Below are positions 1 through 6,702 of a DNA stretch of 25,932 nt, piece by piece. The stretch is from Izemoplasma sp964435595. GTDB lineage: Bacteria > Bacillota_I > Bacilli_A > Izemoplasmatales > Izemoplasmataceae. A model generated the notes under the pieces. That model was not told the DNA's origin and made no database searches. It saw only the letters and a list, made by a program, of their open reading frames with translations. A program made the position numbers and the translations under genes. Position 1 is the stretch's first letter. Each line of letters starts with the position of its first letter. The stretch covers positions 1-25,932 of the forward strand of contig CAYSZV010000024.1 of NCBI GenBank assembly GCA_964435595.1. The letters run 5' to 3'.

Positions 1-335
1 AAATAAAACAGAATGATTCCAGTCATTGCTACAACAACAATATGTACTAGCGTAGTGTACCAAGTATCAAAGATATAAAAATAATTGATGTGGCTATTCG
101 GCACTGAGTACAATAAAATCAAAACTCCAGCACCAATAAAATCAGCTAAAAATCCTAATCCATACGCTCTCCAAATATATTTCCATTGATAAAGATAGGT
201 TCCCCTAAATGAACTTAAGTACCATCGATATATTCCTGCATCAATAATAAAATTTCCAACAATTGCAACAATCGCAATCCACCAAACAAATGAAAACAAA
301 AGAAATGTTGGTAAAATCAAATTTAATATATACAT
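1..335 (-). CDS. Membrane protein of unknown function, 3' end outside window
   Basis: An open reading frame of about 111 codons starts at the ATG at 335 and runs off the left window edge, so the C-terminus is missing. A strong Shine-Dalgarno (AGGGGG, 6 nt upstream) sits in the 13-nt gap after the CPBP protease gene, so it is the third cistron of the XRE operon. The visible product has a hydrophobic N-terminal helix (residues 5-33), a Trp/Tyr/Arg-rich stretch (37-57), a second hydrophobic segment (59-78), and a third entering the edge (about 93-110), so it is a multi-pass membrane protein. I recognise no family. Co-transcription with a CPBP protease suggests a role in the same envelope or immunity function; that is inference. 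Confidence 0.7.
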   Translation of the reverse strand, partial: MYILNLILPTFLLFSFVWWIAIVAIVGNFIIDAGIYRWYLSSFRGTYLYQWKYIWRAYGLGFLADFIGAGVLILLYSVPNSHINYFYIFDTWYTTLVHIVVVAMTGIILFY

Positions 336-348
336 CTTATCCCCCTTT

Positions 349-1011
349 TTACATTGTAAACATATATATTCCAATCAATACCACTGCGATGTCCGCACTA
401 ATATGAATGATCCATGAATTAATGAAACTTTTTCCAAATCTATTTATATAAGCTAAAAATACACCTACGATAAATAATCCTACAACTGTAAACACCACAG
501 TCCAAACATCGAATAGTGAAATCATCAAAACAACATGATAAAAACTAAACATGATACTAGAAACTACAATCGCCAATTTTGTACTTTTCTTCTCTAATGC
601 AAAATACACATACCCTCTAAAGAAAAATTCTTCTATTAAGGAATTAATAAATGACAAATAAATTCCCCATAGCCATACATTATGCATCCCAATACCAATT
701 TCTTCTAATCCTTCGACTACTTTTGACGCATCAAACATAAACTGAATTAGAGCGTATCCTCCAATTGTACCCAGAAAGATTACAAGGCTGGAAATCAAGG
801 GAATCTTCAATTCCTTTAAAGTCGGCTTTTCGAACTGAATTTCTTCTTTTATATTTGATCCCCTAATGAAATATATAGTAACCAGAGGAATCCCAACAAA
901 CAAAATTATACGAGCTACTTGTTTTGATATATATTGTAGTCCAAACAACTGTTCTAATAAGACAAGCAAAATAACTGCAAACACACTATAAATAAATGCT
1001 TTTTTATTCAC
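349..1011 (-). CDS. CPBP-family intramembrane metalloprotease
   Basis: This is a 220-residue polytopic membrane protein of the CPBP (Abi/CAAX-like, Rce1-related) family. The family motifs are present: EEFFFRG with Glu127-Glu128 and Arg132, then FSFYH (His159), then a late Asn190/His203 pair (YINRFG and IIHIS). These residues form the glutamate/histidine active site inside the membrane. Members cut prenylated proteins in eukaryotes; in bacteria many act in bacteriocin self-immunity or peptide processing. I chose the GTG at 1011: it has GGTGA 5 nt upstream and overlaps the regulator's stop by 8 nt, which suggests translational coupling. An ATG at 1089 would give a longer protein but lies deep inside the upstream gene. 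The substrate is unknown; the regulator-protease-membrane protein order fits an immunity or stress module. Confidence 0.85.
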   Translation of the reverse strand: MNKKAFIYSVFAVILLVLLEQLFGLQYISKQVARIILFVGIPLVTIYFIRGSNIKEEIQFEKPTLKELKIPLISSLVIFLGTIGGYALIQFMFDASKVVEGLEEIGIGMHNVWLWGIYLSFINSLIEEFFFRGYVYFALEKKSTKLAIVVSSIMFSFYHVVLMISLFDVWTVVFTVVGLFIVGVFLAYINRFGKSFINSWIIHISADIAVVLIGIYMFTM

Positions 1012-1465
1012 TATCTTCACCAAAGTATTTCTTAAACTGAGCAATTGCATCTGATTTTGAATAAGTAAAATACACACGATAATCTTCATTATCTAAAATT
1101 CGTAGATGTTTTGAAATCTTGTGTTGCTGGATTCTAAATCCCTCGCGTTCAAGCATTGTATTCCACCAAGATTCTCCACCCATTGTTTTCAATTGTCTTC
1201 TTGGTGGCTTTTGAATTGCAATCGCCTGAATAATTTCAGTTACTTCATCACCGAATATAGATTTCACCAAATTATGTTCATTAAAAATAGATACAAATGT
1301 TACTGCCTCTGCCCATTTTAATTTACTTCTTTGTTTCTCTATTTGAATGAGTGTTTTTTTACTAAGACCAATTGTTAAAGCCATTTCTTCTAAGGTCATC
1401 CCTTGGTCTTTTCTTAAGTCTTCTAAAATAGTTTGTGTCTTATTACAAAAATCAGTTTTGTTCAT
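1004..1465 (-). CDS. XRE-family HTH transcriptional regulator
   Basis: This is a 153-residue protein. Residues about 12-66 form a Cro/C1-type helix-turn-helix; helices 2 and 3 fall near 24-43 (TLEEMALTIGLSKKTLIQIE). The remaining C-terminal ~85 residues contain a Trp-Trp pair and basic patches and match no domain I can name. The ATG at 1465 has AAGGAG 8 nt upstream. It is the first gene of a minus-strand operon with the CPBP protease and a membrane protein. Its promoter is overlaid by two copies of a GTGTA-N4-TACAC palindrome, so it is most likely an autorepressor of its own operon (inference from position). Nothing shows which signal it reads. Confidence 0.85.
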   Translation of the reverse strand: MNKTDFCNKTQTILEDLRKDQGMTLEEMALTIGLSKKTLIQIEKQRSKLKWAEAVTFVSIFNEHNLVKSIFGDEVTEIIQAIAIQKPPRRQLKTMGGESWWNTMLEREGFRIQQHKISKHLRILDNEDYRVYFTYSKSDAIAQFKKYFGEDSE

Positions 1466-1485
1466 AAAATCAGCTCCTTCACAAA

Positions 1486-1519
1486 AGTGTAATTTTACAC
1501 TATGGTGTAATTTTACACC
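1486..1519. promoter_or_regulatory. Tandem palindromic operators, GTGTA-N4-TACAC twice
   Basis: Two near-identical inverted repeats lie at 1486-1501 (AGTGTAattTTACACT) and 1504-1519 (GGTGTAattTTACACC). Their centres are 18 bp apart, under two helical turns. Both share the core gtgtaattttacac and each is symmetrical at its outermost base. The upstream copy covers the -10 of the XRE promoter; the second lies over the expected start of transcription. This is the usual architecture for repression by the adjacent XRE protein. Confidence 0.75.
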
Positions 1520-1538
1520 GTAAATAGTTATTTGTCAA
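1510..1538 (-). promoter_or_regulatory. Sigma-A promoter of the XRE-CPBP operon
   Basis: Reading the minus strand, TTGACA (1538-1533) is followed by a 17-nt spacer and TAAAAT (1515-1510). The -35 is a perfect consensus and the -10 lies inside an operator palindrome. Confidence 0.75.
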
Positions 1539-1582
1539 ACTTTGTTTTTCCCTTTTATTATAAACAGATTCATATGTTCGTA

Positions 1583-1591
1583 TGTTATAAT
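1583..1591 (+). promoter_or_regulatory. Extended -10 promoter of uidA
   Basis: TGtTATAAT is an extended -10 element about 37 nt upstream of the uidA start codon; no good -35 sits 17 nt before it. A weaker alternative is TTGTCA (1532-1537), 18 nt, TATTAT (1556-1561). Confidence 0.55.
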
Positions 1592-1627
1592 ATTAATATA
1601 TAAAAAAACAAATTAAGGAGTAAACTT

Positions 1628-3310
1628 ATGTTGTATCCAGTAAATAATACCAAACGACTATCTATCTCATTGAATGGTCTCTGGGATTTCGCTTTTGTTG
1701 AAGACAACTTCAATCCTATTAATAAACTAGAAAATTCAATGTTAATGAGTGTTCCATCCAGTTATAATGATATCCTTACTACATTAAAGGAAAAAGAGTA
1801 TCTAGGACTAGTTGCATATGAAAAACATCTTTCTACTTCTTCAATCAAAGATGGCACATGGAGAATCAGAATCGGTGCTGCTTCTCATATCGCAAGATGT
1901 TATATTGATGGAAAAGAAGTAATGTATCATAACGGAGGTTTCTTACCAATCGACTTTCCTGTACCAACCAAAGAACAGTTTAGACTTACGATACTACTTG
2001 ATAATCGATTACATTATCAAACACTACCAATTGCTACATTGAAAACAGAAAATGGTAGGGAGACGATAGATACGCATTTTGATTTCTTTAACTATGCGGG
2101 AATCCACCGAAACGTCTTCTTGTATCACTTACCAAAAAATCATATCAATGATATCGTAATCAAAACGAAAGTACACGGCAGAGCTACTGTGTCTTATCAA
2201 ATAGATACAAAGGACAATTCCTGCACAATTGAAGTGAAAGATCCTTTCGGAGCTCTTGTGGGTAAAAGCATAGGAGCAAATGGAGATATATTAATCACTG
2301 ATCCTATTCTTTGGGGAATTGGAAAAGGAAATCTTTATACATTATGTGTATCTACATCAACTGACTATTATGAAGAGCAATTCGGAATTAGAACAATAGA
2401 GGTACAAAAACACCACATCTTATTAAATGGAAAAAAAATATACCTAAAAGGATTCGGAATGCATGAAGATCACATAACATTAGGTAGAGGAGTAAACTCA
2501 GCACTAAACCTAAGAGACTTCAAATTACTTCAATGGATTAATGCAAACTCTTTTCGAACAAGTCACTATCCATATGATGAAGAAATGTATTATTTAGCTG
2601 ATAAGTTAGGAATATTAGTTATTAATGAAATTCCTGCTGTAGGAATGAATTTTTGGAACAGCACAGCTGTATTTTCTGACAATATTGTGAATGATGAAAC
2701 AAAGCAAGTTCATAAGAATCAACTAACTGAATTAGTCAACCGAGATAAAAACCATCCTTCAGTCATTATGTATTCTCTTGCAAACGAAGCAAACACTCAT
2801 GAAGGTGGCGCATTGAATTACTTTAAAGATATTTTCTCACACGCTAGATCACTTACCGATTTACCTTTAATGATCGTTGAATGGGTAGGAGCGAAAGAAA
2901 ACAATGTAGCGCAATTAGCAGACGTCATCGGACTAAACAGATATATTGGTTGGTATGTTAACTTAGGTGATTTAGAAATATCTAGAGACAAACTGCGAGA
3001 CAACCTACAAGAATATTATGACAAGTTCAAAAAGCCTCTCATTATTACTGAATTTGGTACAGATACAATTGCCGGACTTCATAGTATTCCAAGTGTCTCA
3101 TTTAGCGAAGAATATCAATTGGACTTTATCAAACTATATAAAGAAGTATTTGATTCTCTGGACTTTGTGTCAGGTGAACATGTCTGGAACTTTGCAGACT
3201 TTATGACAAAACAAGGACTGACGAGAATCAACGGAAATAAGAAAGGTGTTTTCACAAGAGATAGACAACCTAAAATGGTAGCTCATTTCTTAAGAGAATC
3301 CTGGAAATAG
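1628..3310 (+). CDS. uidA: Beta-glucuronidase, glycoside hydrolase family 2
   Basis: This 560-residue enzyme hydrolyses beta-D-glucuronides to glucuronate plus aglycone. It aligns along its length with E. coli GusA (603 residues) as I remember that sequence: jelly-roll domain about 1-165 (FDFFNYAGIHR at 151-161), immunoglobulin-like domain about 170-260, TIM barrel from about 265. The acid/base Glu is E387 (LANEANT), the nucleophile E475 (ITEFG). The N-x-K motif that recognises the glucuronate carboxylate is N537/K539 (NGNKKG), which separates glucuronidases from family 2 galactosidases. There is no signal peptide, so it acts in the cytoplasm on imported substrate. The active-site loop after AVG (about 339-356) is shorter than E. 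coli loop 1. AAGGAG precedes the ATG. It is a single-gene unit flanked by minus-strand operons, with no transporter or uronate catabolic gene nearby. Confidence 0.95.
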   Translation: MLYPVNNTKRLSISLNGLWDFAFVEDNFNPINKLENSMLMSVPSSYNDILTTLKEKEYLGLVAYEKHLSTSSIKDGTWRIRIGAASHIARCYIDGKEVMYHNGGFLPIDFPVPTKEQFRLTILLDNRLHYQTLPIATLKTENGRETIDTHFDFFNYAGIHRNVFLYHLPKNHINDIVIKTKVHGRATVSYQIDTKDNSCTIEVKDPFGALVGKSIGANGDILITDPILWGIGKGNLYTLCVSTSTDYYEEQFGIRTIEVQKHHILLNGKKIYLKGFGMHEDHITLGRGVNSALNLRDFKLLQWINANSFRTSHYPYDEEMYYLADKLGILVINEIPAVGMNFWNSTAVFSDNIVNDETKQVHKNQLTELVNRDKNHPSVIMYSLANEANTHEGGALNYFKDIFSHARSLTDLPLMIVEWVGAKENNVAQLADVIGLNRYIGWYVNLGDLEISRDKLRDNLQEYYDKFKKPLIITEFGTDTIAGLHSIPSVSFSEEYQLDFIKLYKEVFDSLDFVSGEHVWNFADFMTKQGLTRINGNKKGVFTRDRQPKMVAHFLRESWK

Positions 3311-3317
3311 ATAACAA

Positions 3318-3355
3318 AAAAAGACTAGTTTTATTTCAATCAAACTAGTCTTTTT
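3318..3355. terminator. Rho-independent terminator, probably bidirectional
   Basis: A 14-bp stem (aaaaagactagttt / aaactagtcttttt) with a 10-nt loop lies 8 nt after the uidA stop. It has T-runs on both strands, so it can also stop the minus-strand LytTR operon, whose last gene ends at 3576 and has no hairpin of its own. From 3356 to 3575 I see only AT-rich non-coding sequence. Confidence 0.85.
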
Positions 3356-3575
3356 ATAAGCTAATAATATAGGTAGATGTGGTTTTGTTACTTTTTCCTT
3401 TTTAGATGACCTTATTTTAAAAACTCTTAGATATAATACATGGCTTGTTCCTGTTTATTAATATAGTTATTCAAATCTTAAATTCATAAAATTATGCTTT
3501 TTTATAATTCAAACAAAATAAAACCTATAACAATCGAATATTATAGTTTTTATTTATTATTCAATACATCCAGTT

Positions 3576-4082
3576 CTAATTAAAAGTGTTTATGATATAT
3601 TCTCTCAATTCATCACTTACAGTATAGTAGTAATATGGTCTGTTTGAATACACATATTCTTCATCTTCATACATTGTAAACATGAATATGATTGCACCAT
3701 CTGTTTCATTTTGCATTGTTCTAATCACCACTTGAAATCCATCGTCATAGCCTTTTGATACATTCGTAAATGACAGTTCTTCAAATTCTCCACGAGAGCG
3801 ACTGACATACGAGCTTTTCTGCAATTCTTCAATAACAAACATAACGTCTTCTTCTTCATCAATGAAGTAATAGTTTTTATCCCATCCATCATTGGTGATT
3901 TCTAAGCGAATCGGTTTGGTAACATCCTCCCATTTTGGAAAAAAGACTTCACTTTCAACATAATCTTTTGGCATATATAGATAATTATTCCTATAGTCTA
4001 TTCTTCTTTGAATGAATAGTCCGGAAGCAACACTGATTATAACCAAACCTATAACACTCCATATTATTATTTTCTTTTTCAT
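3576..4082 (-). CDS. Membrane-anchored extracytoplasmic protein, unknown
   Basis: A 168-residue protein with a basic N-terminus (MKKK) and one hydrophobic helix at about 6-24, followed by an acidic, aromatic domain of about 140 residues that should face outside the cell. There is no lipobox, so the helix probably stays as an anchor. The Tyr-rich stretch NRPYYYYTVSDEL is notable near the C-terminus. The start ATG at 4082 has GGGTGAT upstream, and only 9 nt separate it from the lipoprotein gene, so it is the last gene of the LytTR operon. I recognise no family. Placement with a LytTR regulator and a two-TM lipoprotein suggests a sensor, antagonist or effector in that circuit (inference). Confidence 0.75.
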   Translation of the reverse strand: MKKKIIIWSVIGLVIISVASGLFIQRRIDYRNNYLYMPKDYVESEVFFPKWEDVTKPIRLEITNDGWDKNYYFIDEEEDVMFVIEELQKSSYVSRSRGEFEELSFTNVSKGYDDGFQVVIRTMQNETDGAIIFMFTMYEDEEYVYSNRPYYYYTVSDELREYIINTFN

Positions 4083-4091
4083 ATGATCACC

Positions 4092-5225
4092 CTAATGTTC
4101 TAGGAAAACGCGTTTGAATATCTCAACATATTCCACATCATTTCCATCACTTTTCCAATCAAATACTCTTACTGTAAATTCCATATTTTGAATATAAGTA
4201 TAATTCACTTCATAGCTATAGCCACCATAGCCCCAAGGGTATACATATGCTTTCATTTCCTCATCCCCAGATAGAGTCACTTCTAAATCCCCAATAATAT
4301 TATGTGAACTCTCTTTATGTACAAAAGCAACATAATCAGGATTACTTGATAGTCTAGAATATCGCTCTGTATATCCAAGTCTAAGATTCACTTCTTCTGA
4401 AATCACTTCTTCATATCTAAGAGTGTCTTCATTGTATCCAGTTTTATTTTCATATTGATTAAAATATATATTATTCAATACAATGTTTACTGATATCCAG
4501 ATCACGAGTACAAGTGCTCCTGATAAAAGTCTATAAAGTATTAAATCAGGCCATCTTCGATATTTAATAGACGTTGGGTTTTGGATTTTAAAATTCACAA
4601 TTATTTTGTATTTTTTCTTATATATAACCAAACCTAGGGCAAATACTAAAATCAATGCTATTGAAGAAACAATCCCGGTTGTTCTAATTAATTTGCTTGT
4701 ATATTCATACGTGTATAATACGACTTCTCCATCTTCAAAATCACTTACTTCTATGAAAACTCTACCCAAATCTTCTAAATCATCAGTAGATGTGATGATA
4801 TTAAATTCCTGTCTAATGTCTACCCCAACACTTTCATTCAAATGAAAACCTGGAGAAACAAGTCTAAATTCAGCTTTTGTCGTTTCAGTGATATCTAAAT
4901 CAACAGCTGTAAACATCCCGTAAAATGTGTTGTCATCTAAGTAATCTGATACAATAAATGCTTCATGCACAATCTCATCTTCTACATAAATTACTATTTC
5001 TCTATCTCGATCTATTTCTTCTAGATAATACAAATATGTGACTTGCTTTCCTTTAGTCAACACAGATAGTTTTAAGTCCAATGTACCCTCTCTTGTAAAG
5101 TCTACAATTTCTGAATATGTTTCATATTCACTTACCAATTTTTCCAGTGGTGTTGCTTCATCTTTTGTGCATCCAGTTAGAAGTAACAAAGAGGTAAATA
5201 AAAGAACAATTAATATTTTTTTCAT
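4092..5225 (-). CDS. Two-TM lipoprotein, putative partner of LytTR regulator
   Basis: A 377-residue protein. The lipoprotein signal peptide ends in the lipobox LLTGC with Cys19. An extracytoplasmic domain (about 20-178) follows, then a TM helix at about 183-202, a short basic cytoplasmic loop (203-228, several Lys/Arg) and a second TM helix at about 229-252, then a second outside domain to the C-terminus. Both ends are thus outside and only the ~25-residue loop faces the cytoplasm. The ATG at 5225 was chosen because AGGGGGGA lies just upstream and it gives a canonical signal peptide; upstream in-frame codons overlap the LytTR gene. It lies 10 nt after that gene. No family recognised. By analogy with HdrM/BrsM-type membrane inhibitors of LytTR proteins it could hold or release the regulator (inference). 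Confidence 0.8.
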   Translation of the reverse strand: MKKILIVLLFTSLLLLTGCTKDEATPLEKLVSEYETYSEIVDFTREGTLDLKLSVLTKGKQVTYLYYLEEIDRDREIVIYVEDEIVHEAFIVSDYLDDNTFYGMFTAVDLDITETTKAEFRLVSPGFHLNESVGVDIRQEFNIITSTDDLEDLGRVFIEVSDFEDGEVVLYTYEYTSKLIRTTGIVSSIALILVFALGLVIYKKKYKIIVNFKIQNPTSIKYRRWPDLILYRLLSGALVLVIWISVNIVLNNIYFNQYENKTGYNEDTLRYEEVISEEVNLRLGYTERYSRLSSNPDYVAFVHKESSHNIIGDLEVTLSGDEEMKAYVYPWGYGGYSYEVNYTYIQNMEFTVRVFDWKSDGNDVEYVEIFKRVFLEH

Positions 5226-5235
5226 GTCATCCCCC

Positions 5236-5688
5236 CTAAAGACCAATACTACTTTTAAAAATATAATAGTAACTTCTTGAAACTTCAAGAACTCTATCAT
5301 TTTTCATTGTAATAATAAATTTGGTGTTAAATGTTGGTTTAATGGTCTTAATAAACATTTTATTAATCACATAAGAACGATGTATTCTAATAAATCCTAA
5401 ATGTTCAAACAGACCTTCAATTTCATATAATTTCTCTTTGATGCTATATTCCCCTTTTAAGGTATGTGCTGATATTTCATGTCCAAAACTTTCAACAAAG
5501 ACGATATCTCTTGATTGCAAGATAACATATTCATTGGATGTGTTTTTACCGAGAATTTCAGTCTTTTTGTAGTTTGGATCAACTAAGACAAGATCGTATT
5601 CATCATCATTGAACTCAATATCATTATTCAACAAGGCATTCTTATACTCTTTTTTCTTTTCATCTTTGCATATGACTTTTATCTTCAT
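5236..5688 (-). CDS. LytTR-domain DNA-binding regulator
   Basis: A 150-residue protein. Residues about 55-148 form a LytTR DNA-binding domain: the typical strand DIVFVESFGHEISAHT, then LGFIRIHRSYVIN (about 98-110) where the family places DNA-contacting residues, and a closing VSRSYYYIF. The first ~50 residues look like a small alpha/beta remnant (DLVLVDPN) and lack a full receiver domain with a phosphorylatable Asp, so this is not a classical two-component regulator. Short non-receiver LytTR proteins followed by membrane-protein genes are known as LytTR regulatory systems (HdrRM, BrsRM in streptococci). It is the first gene of a three-gene operon with a ~100-nt leader. Confidence 0.85.
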   Translation of the reverse strand: MKIKVICKDEKKKEYKNALLNNDIEFNDDEYDLVLVDPNYKKTEILGKNTSNEYVILQSRDIVFVESFGHEISAHTLKGEYSIKEKLYEIEGLFEHLGFIRIHRSYVINKMFIKTIKPTFNTKFIITMKNDRVLEVSRSYYYIFKSSIGL

Positions 5689-5787
5689 TGATATCCCCCT
5701 TGTGACACTATACTATCATTGTTATTATTCATTTAATAGAATCTACTCACAACTTACATCGAGCGAATCTTAAATTACACTATTTCA

Positions 5788-5796
5788 ATTATAACA
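5788..5796 (-). promoter_or_regulatory. Extended -10 promoter of the LytTR operon
   Basis: TGtTATAAT is read on the minus strand about 100 nt upstream of the LytTR start codon. No convincing -35 sits 17 nt upstream, as expected where an activator or extended -10 contact is used. I could not identify a LytTR direct-repeat site with confidence. Confidence 0.5.
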
Positions 5797-5828
5797 TGAA
5801 TGCAATGACCTTTCGGCTATACATTTCA

Positions 5829-5867
5829 TAAAAAAACAAAAAAGAAAAAGACTCAATTTTGAGTCTT
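5829..5867 (-). terminator. Rho-independent terminator of rpsP-khpA
   Basis: A 9-bp stem (aagactcaa / ttgagtctt at 5848-5867) overlaps the khpA stop codon and is followed on the minus strand by a long T-rich tract. Confidence 0.85.
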
Positions 5868-6114
5868 AAAATGAATCTATGTTGATCGTTATTTTTTTAC
5901 CTTCTCTTGAAGCACTCGCATATGCGATTGTTCTTATAGCATTAGCTATACGTCCATTCTTTCCAATCACTCTACCAAGGTCTTCTTGGTTTACGATAAC
6001 CTGAATTGTAAGCATATTGTCTTCTTCTGAAAATTTTTGAACCATCAAATCTTCAGAGTGAACAACCAATGGTTTAACTAATTCTTTGATTAAAGTCTCA
6101 TAGTTTACGGCCAT
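5866..6114 (-). CDS. khpA: KhpA, KH-domain RNA-binding protein
   Basis: This 82-residue single KH-domain protein (YlqC/KhpA family) binds RNA and, in other Firmicutes, works with KhpB in control of cell elongation and division. The RNA-binding GxxG loop is GKNG at 51-54 inside GRVIGKNGRIANAIRTIA. The start ATG at 6114 lies 13 nt after rpsP, the usual order. In Bacillus the next genes are rimM, trmD and rplS; here a terminator follows at once, so the block has been split. Confidence 0.93.
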   Translation of the reverse strand: MAVNYETLIKELVKPLVVHSEDLMVQKFSEEDNMLTIQVIVNQEDLGRVIGKNGRIANAIRTIAYASASREGKKITINIDSF

Positions 6115-6127
6115 GATATCAACTCAC

Positions 6128-6385
6128 TTAGTTTTTCTTGTTTGACGTAATTCCGGCTTTTGCAAATAAGTTTTTAACTGTGTCAGTAGGTTTTGCACCT
6201 TCACTTAGCCATTTAGCTGCTTTTTCAGCATCGATGTTCACACTTGCTGGTTCAGTAGTAGGATTGTAAGTACCGATAATTTCTAAGTATCTACCATCTC
6301 TTTTGTTTCTACTGTCCGCTGCTACTAATCTATAGAAAGGACGTTTTTTTGATCCGTGTCTTTGTAATCTTAATTTAACTGCCAT
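6128..6385 (-). CDS. rpsP: 30S ribosomal protein S16
   Basis: An 85-residue S16 protein with the diagnostic start MAVKLRLQRHGSKKRPFYR and the GRYLEIIGTYNP segment; it is an assembly protein of the small ribosomal subunit. The ATG at 6385 has a strong AGGAGG 10 nt upstream and a near-consensus promoter just before. It is co-transcribed with khpA. Length and sequence are ordinary; ffh, often upstream, is absent, and ylbG lies there instead. Confidence 0.97.
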   Translation of the reverse strand: MAVKLRLQRHGSKKRPFYRLVAADSRNKRDGRYLEIIGTYNPTTEPASVNIDAEKAAKWLSEGAKPTDTVKNLFAKAGITSNKKN

Positions 6386-6419
6386 AATATAATTCCTCCT
6401 TTTTATTATTTCCGTTATG

Positions 6420-6448
6420 AGTATAGCACTCTAGGAAACTGTTGTCAA
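6420..6448 (-). promoter_or_regulatory. Sigma-A promoter of rpsP-khpA
   Basis: On the minus strand TTGACA (6448-6443), a 17-nt spacer and TATACT (6425-6420) make a near-perfect promoter. A 6-bp inverted repeat, gtcaag-N8-cttgac (6444-6463), overlaps the -35. Confidence 0.85.
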
Positions 6449-6464
6449 GTATTTTTCCTTGACA

Positions 6465-6692
6465 TTAGAAATTAATTTGATATTCTGTGGTATCCAATAA
6501 CGATTCTTCAACTCTGCTTACTAATTTTAGCCCTTGAATTTCTTTTTTCTTTTGCTCTAATTCTTCTTCATTAACATAAATAACTGCGTATTTTTTCTTT
6601 TTTGTGAAATATTTGATTTCACCAAATTTTTCCACTTGTTTTAATACTTTAGGATTTCTAAAGTACACGATTAAGCTCTTTCTCTTTATCAT
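6465..6692 (-). CDS. ylbG: YlbG family (UPF0298/DUF2129) protein
   Basis: A 75-residue basic protein recognised as YlbG by its start (RKSLIVYFRNPKVLKQVEKFG) and the Lys-rich strand FTKKKKYAVIYVNEE. It is a small cytoplasmic protein of unknown molecular function, encoded beside ylbF in Bacillus as it is here. AAGGAG lies 7 nt before the ATG at 6692, and the gap to ylbF is 10 nt, so the two are one transcript. Assignment is by family resemblance and synteny. Confidence 0.85.
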   Translation of the reverse strand: MIKRKSLIVYFRNPKVLKQVEKFGEIKYFTKKKKYAVIYVNEEELEQKKKEIQGLKLVSRVEESLLDTTEYQINF

Positions 6693-6702
6693 AAAATTCT
6701 CC

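Noticed and set aside
1121..1321. Plus-strand open frame opposite the XRE gene
   Set aside because: It lies wholly within a well-supported gene on the other strand, with no ribosome binding site or recognisable product; the many similar frames (e.g. 11550-12041, 17078-17713) were dropped for the same reason.
3361..3575. Small gene or RNA after uidA
   Set aside because: No frame with a ribosome binding site and no strong hairpin beyond the terminator.
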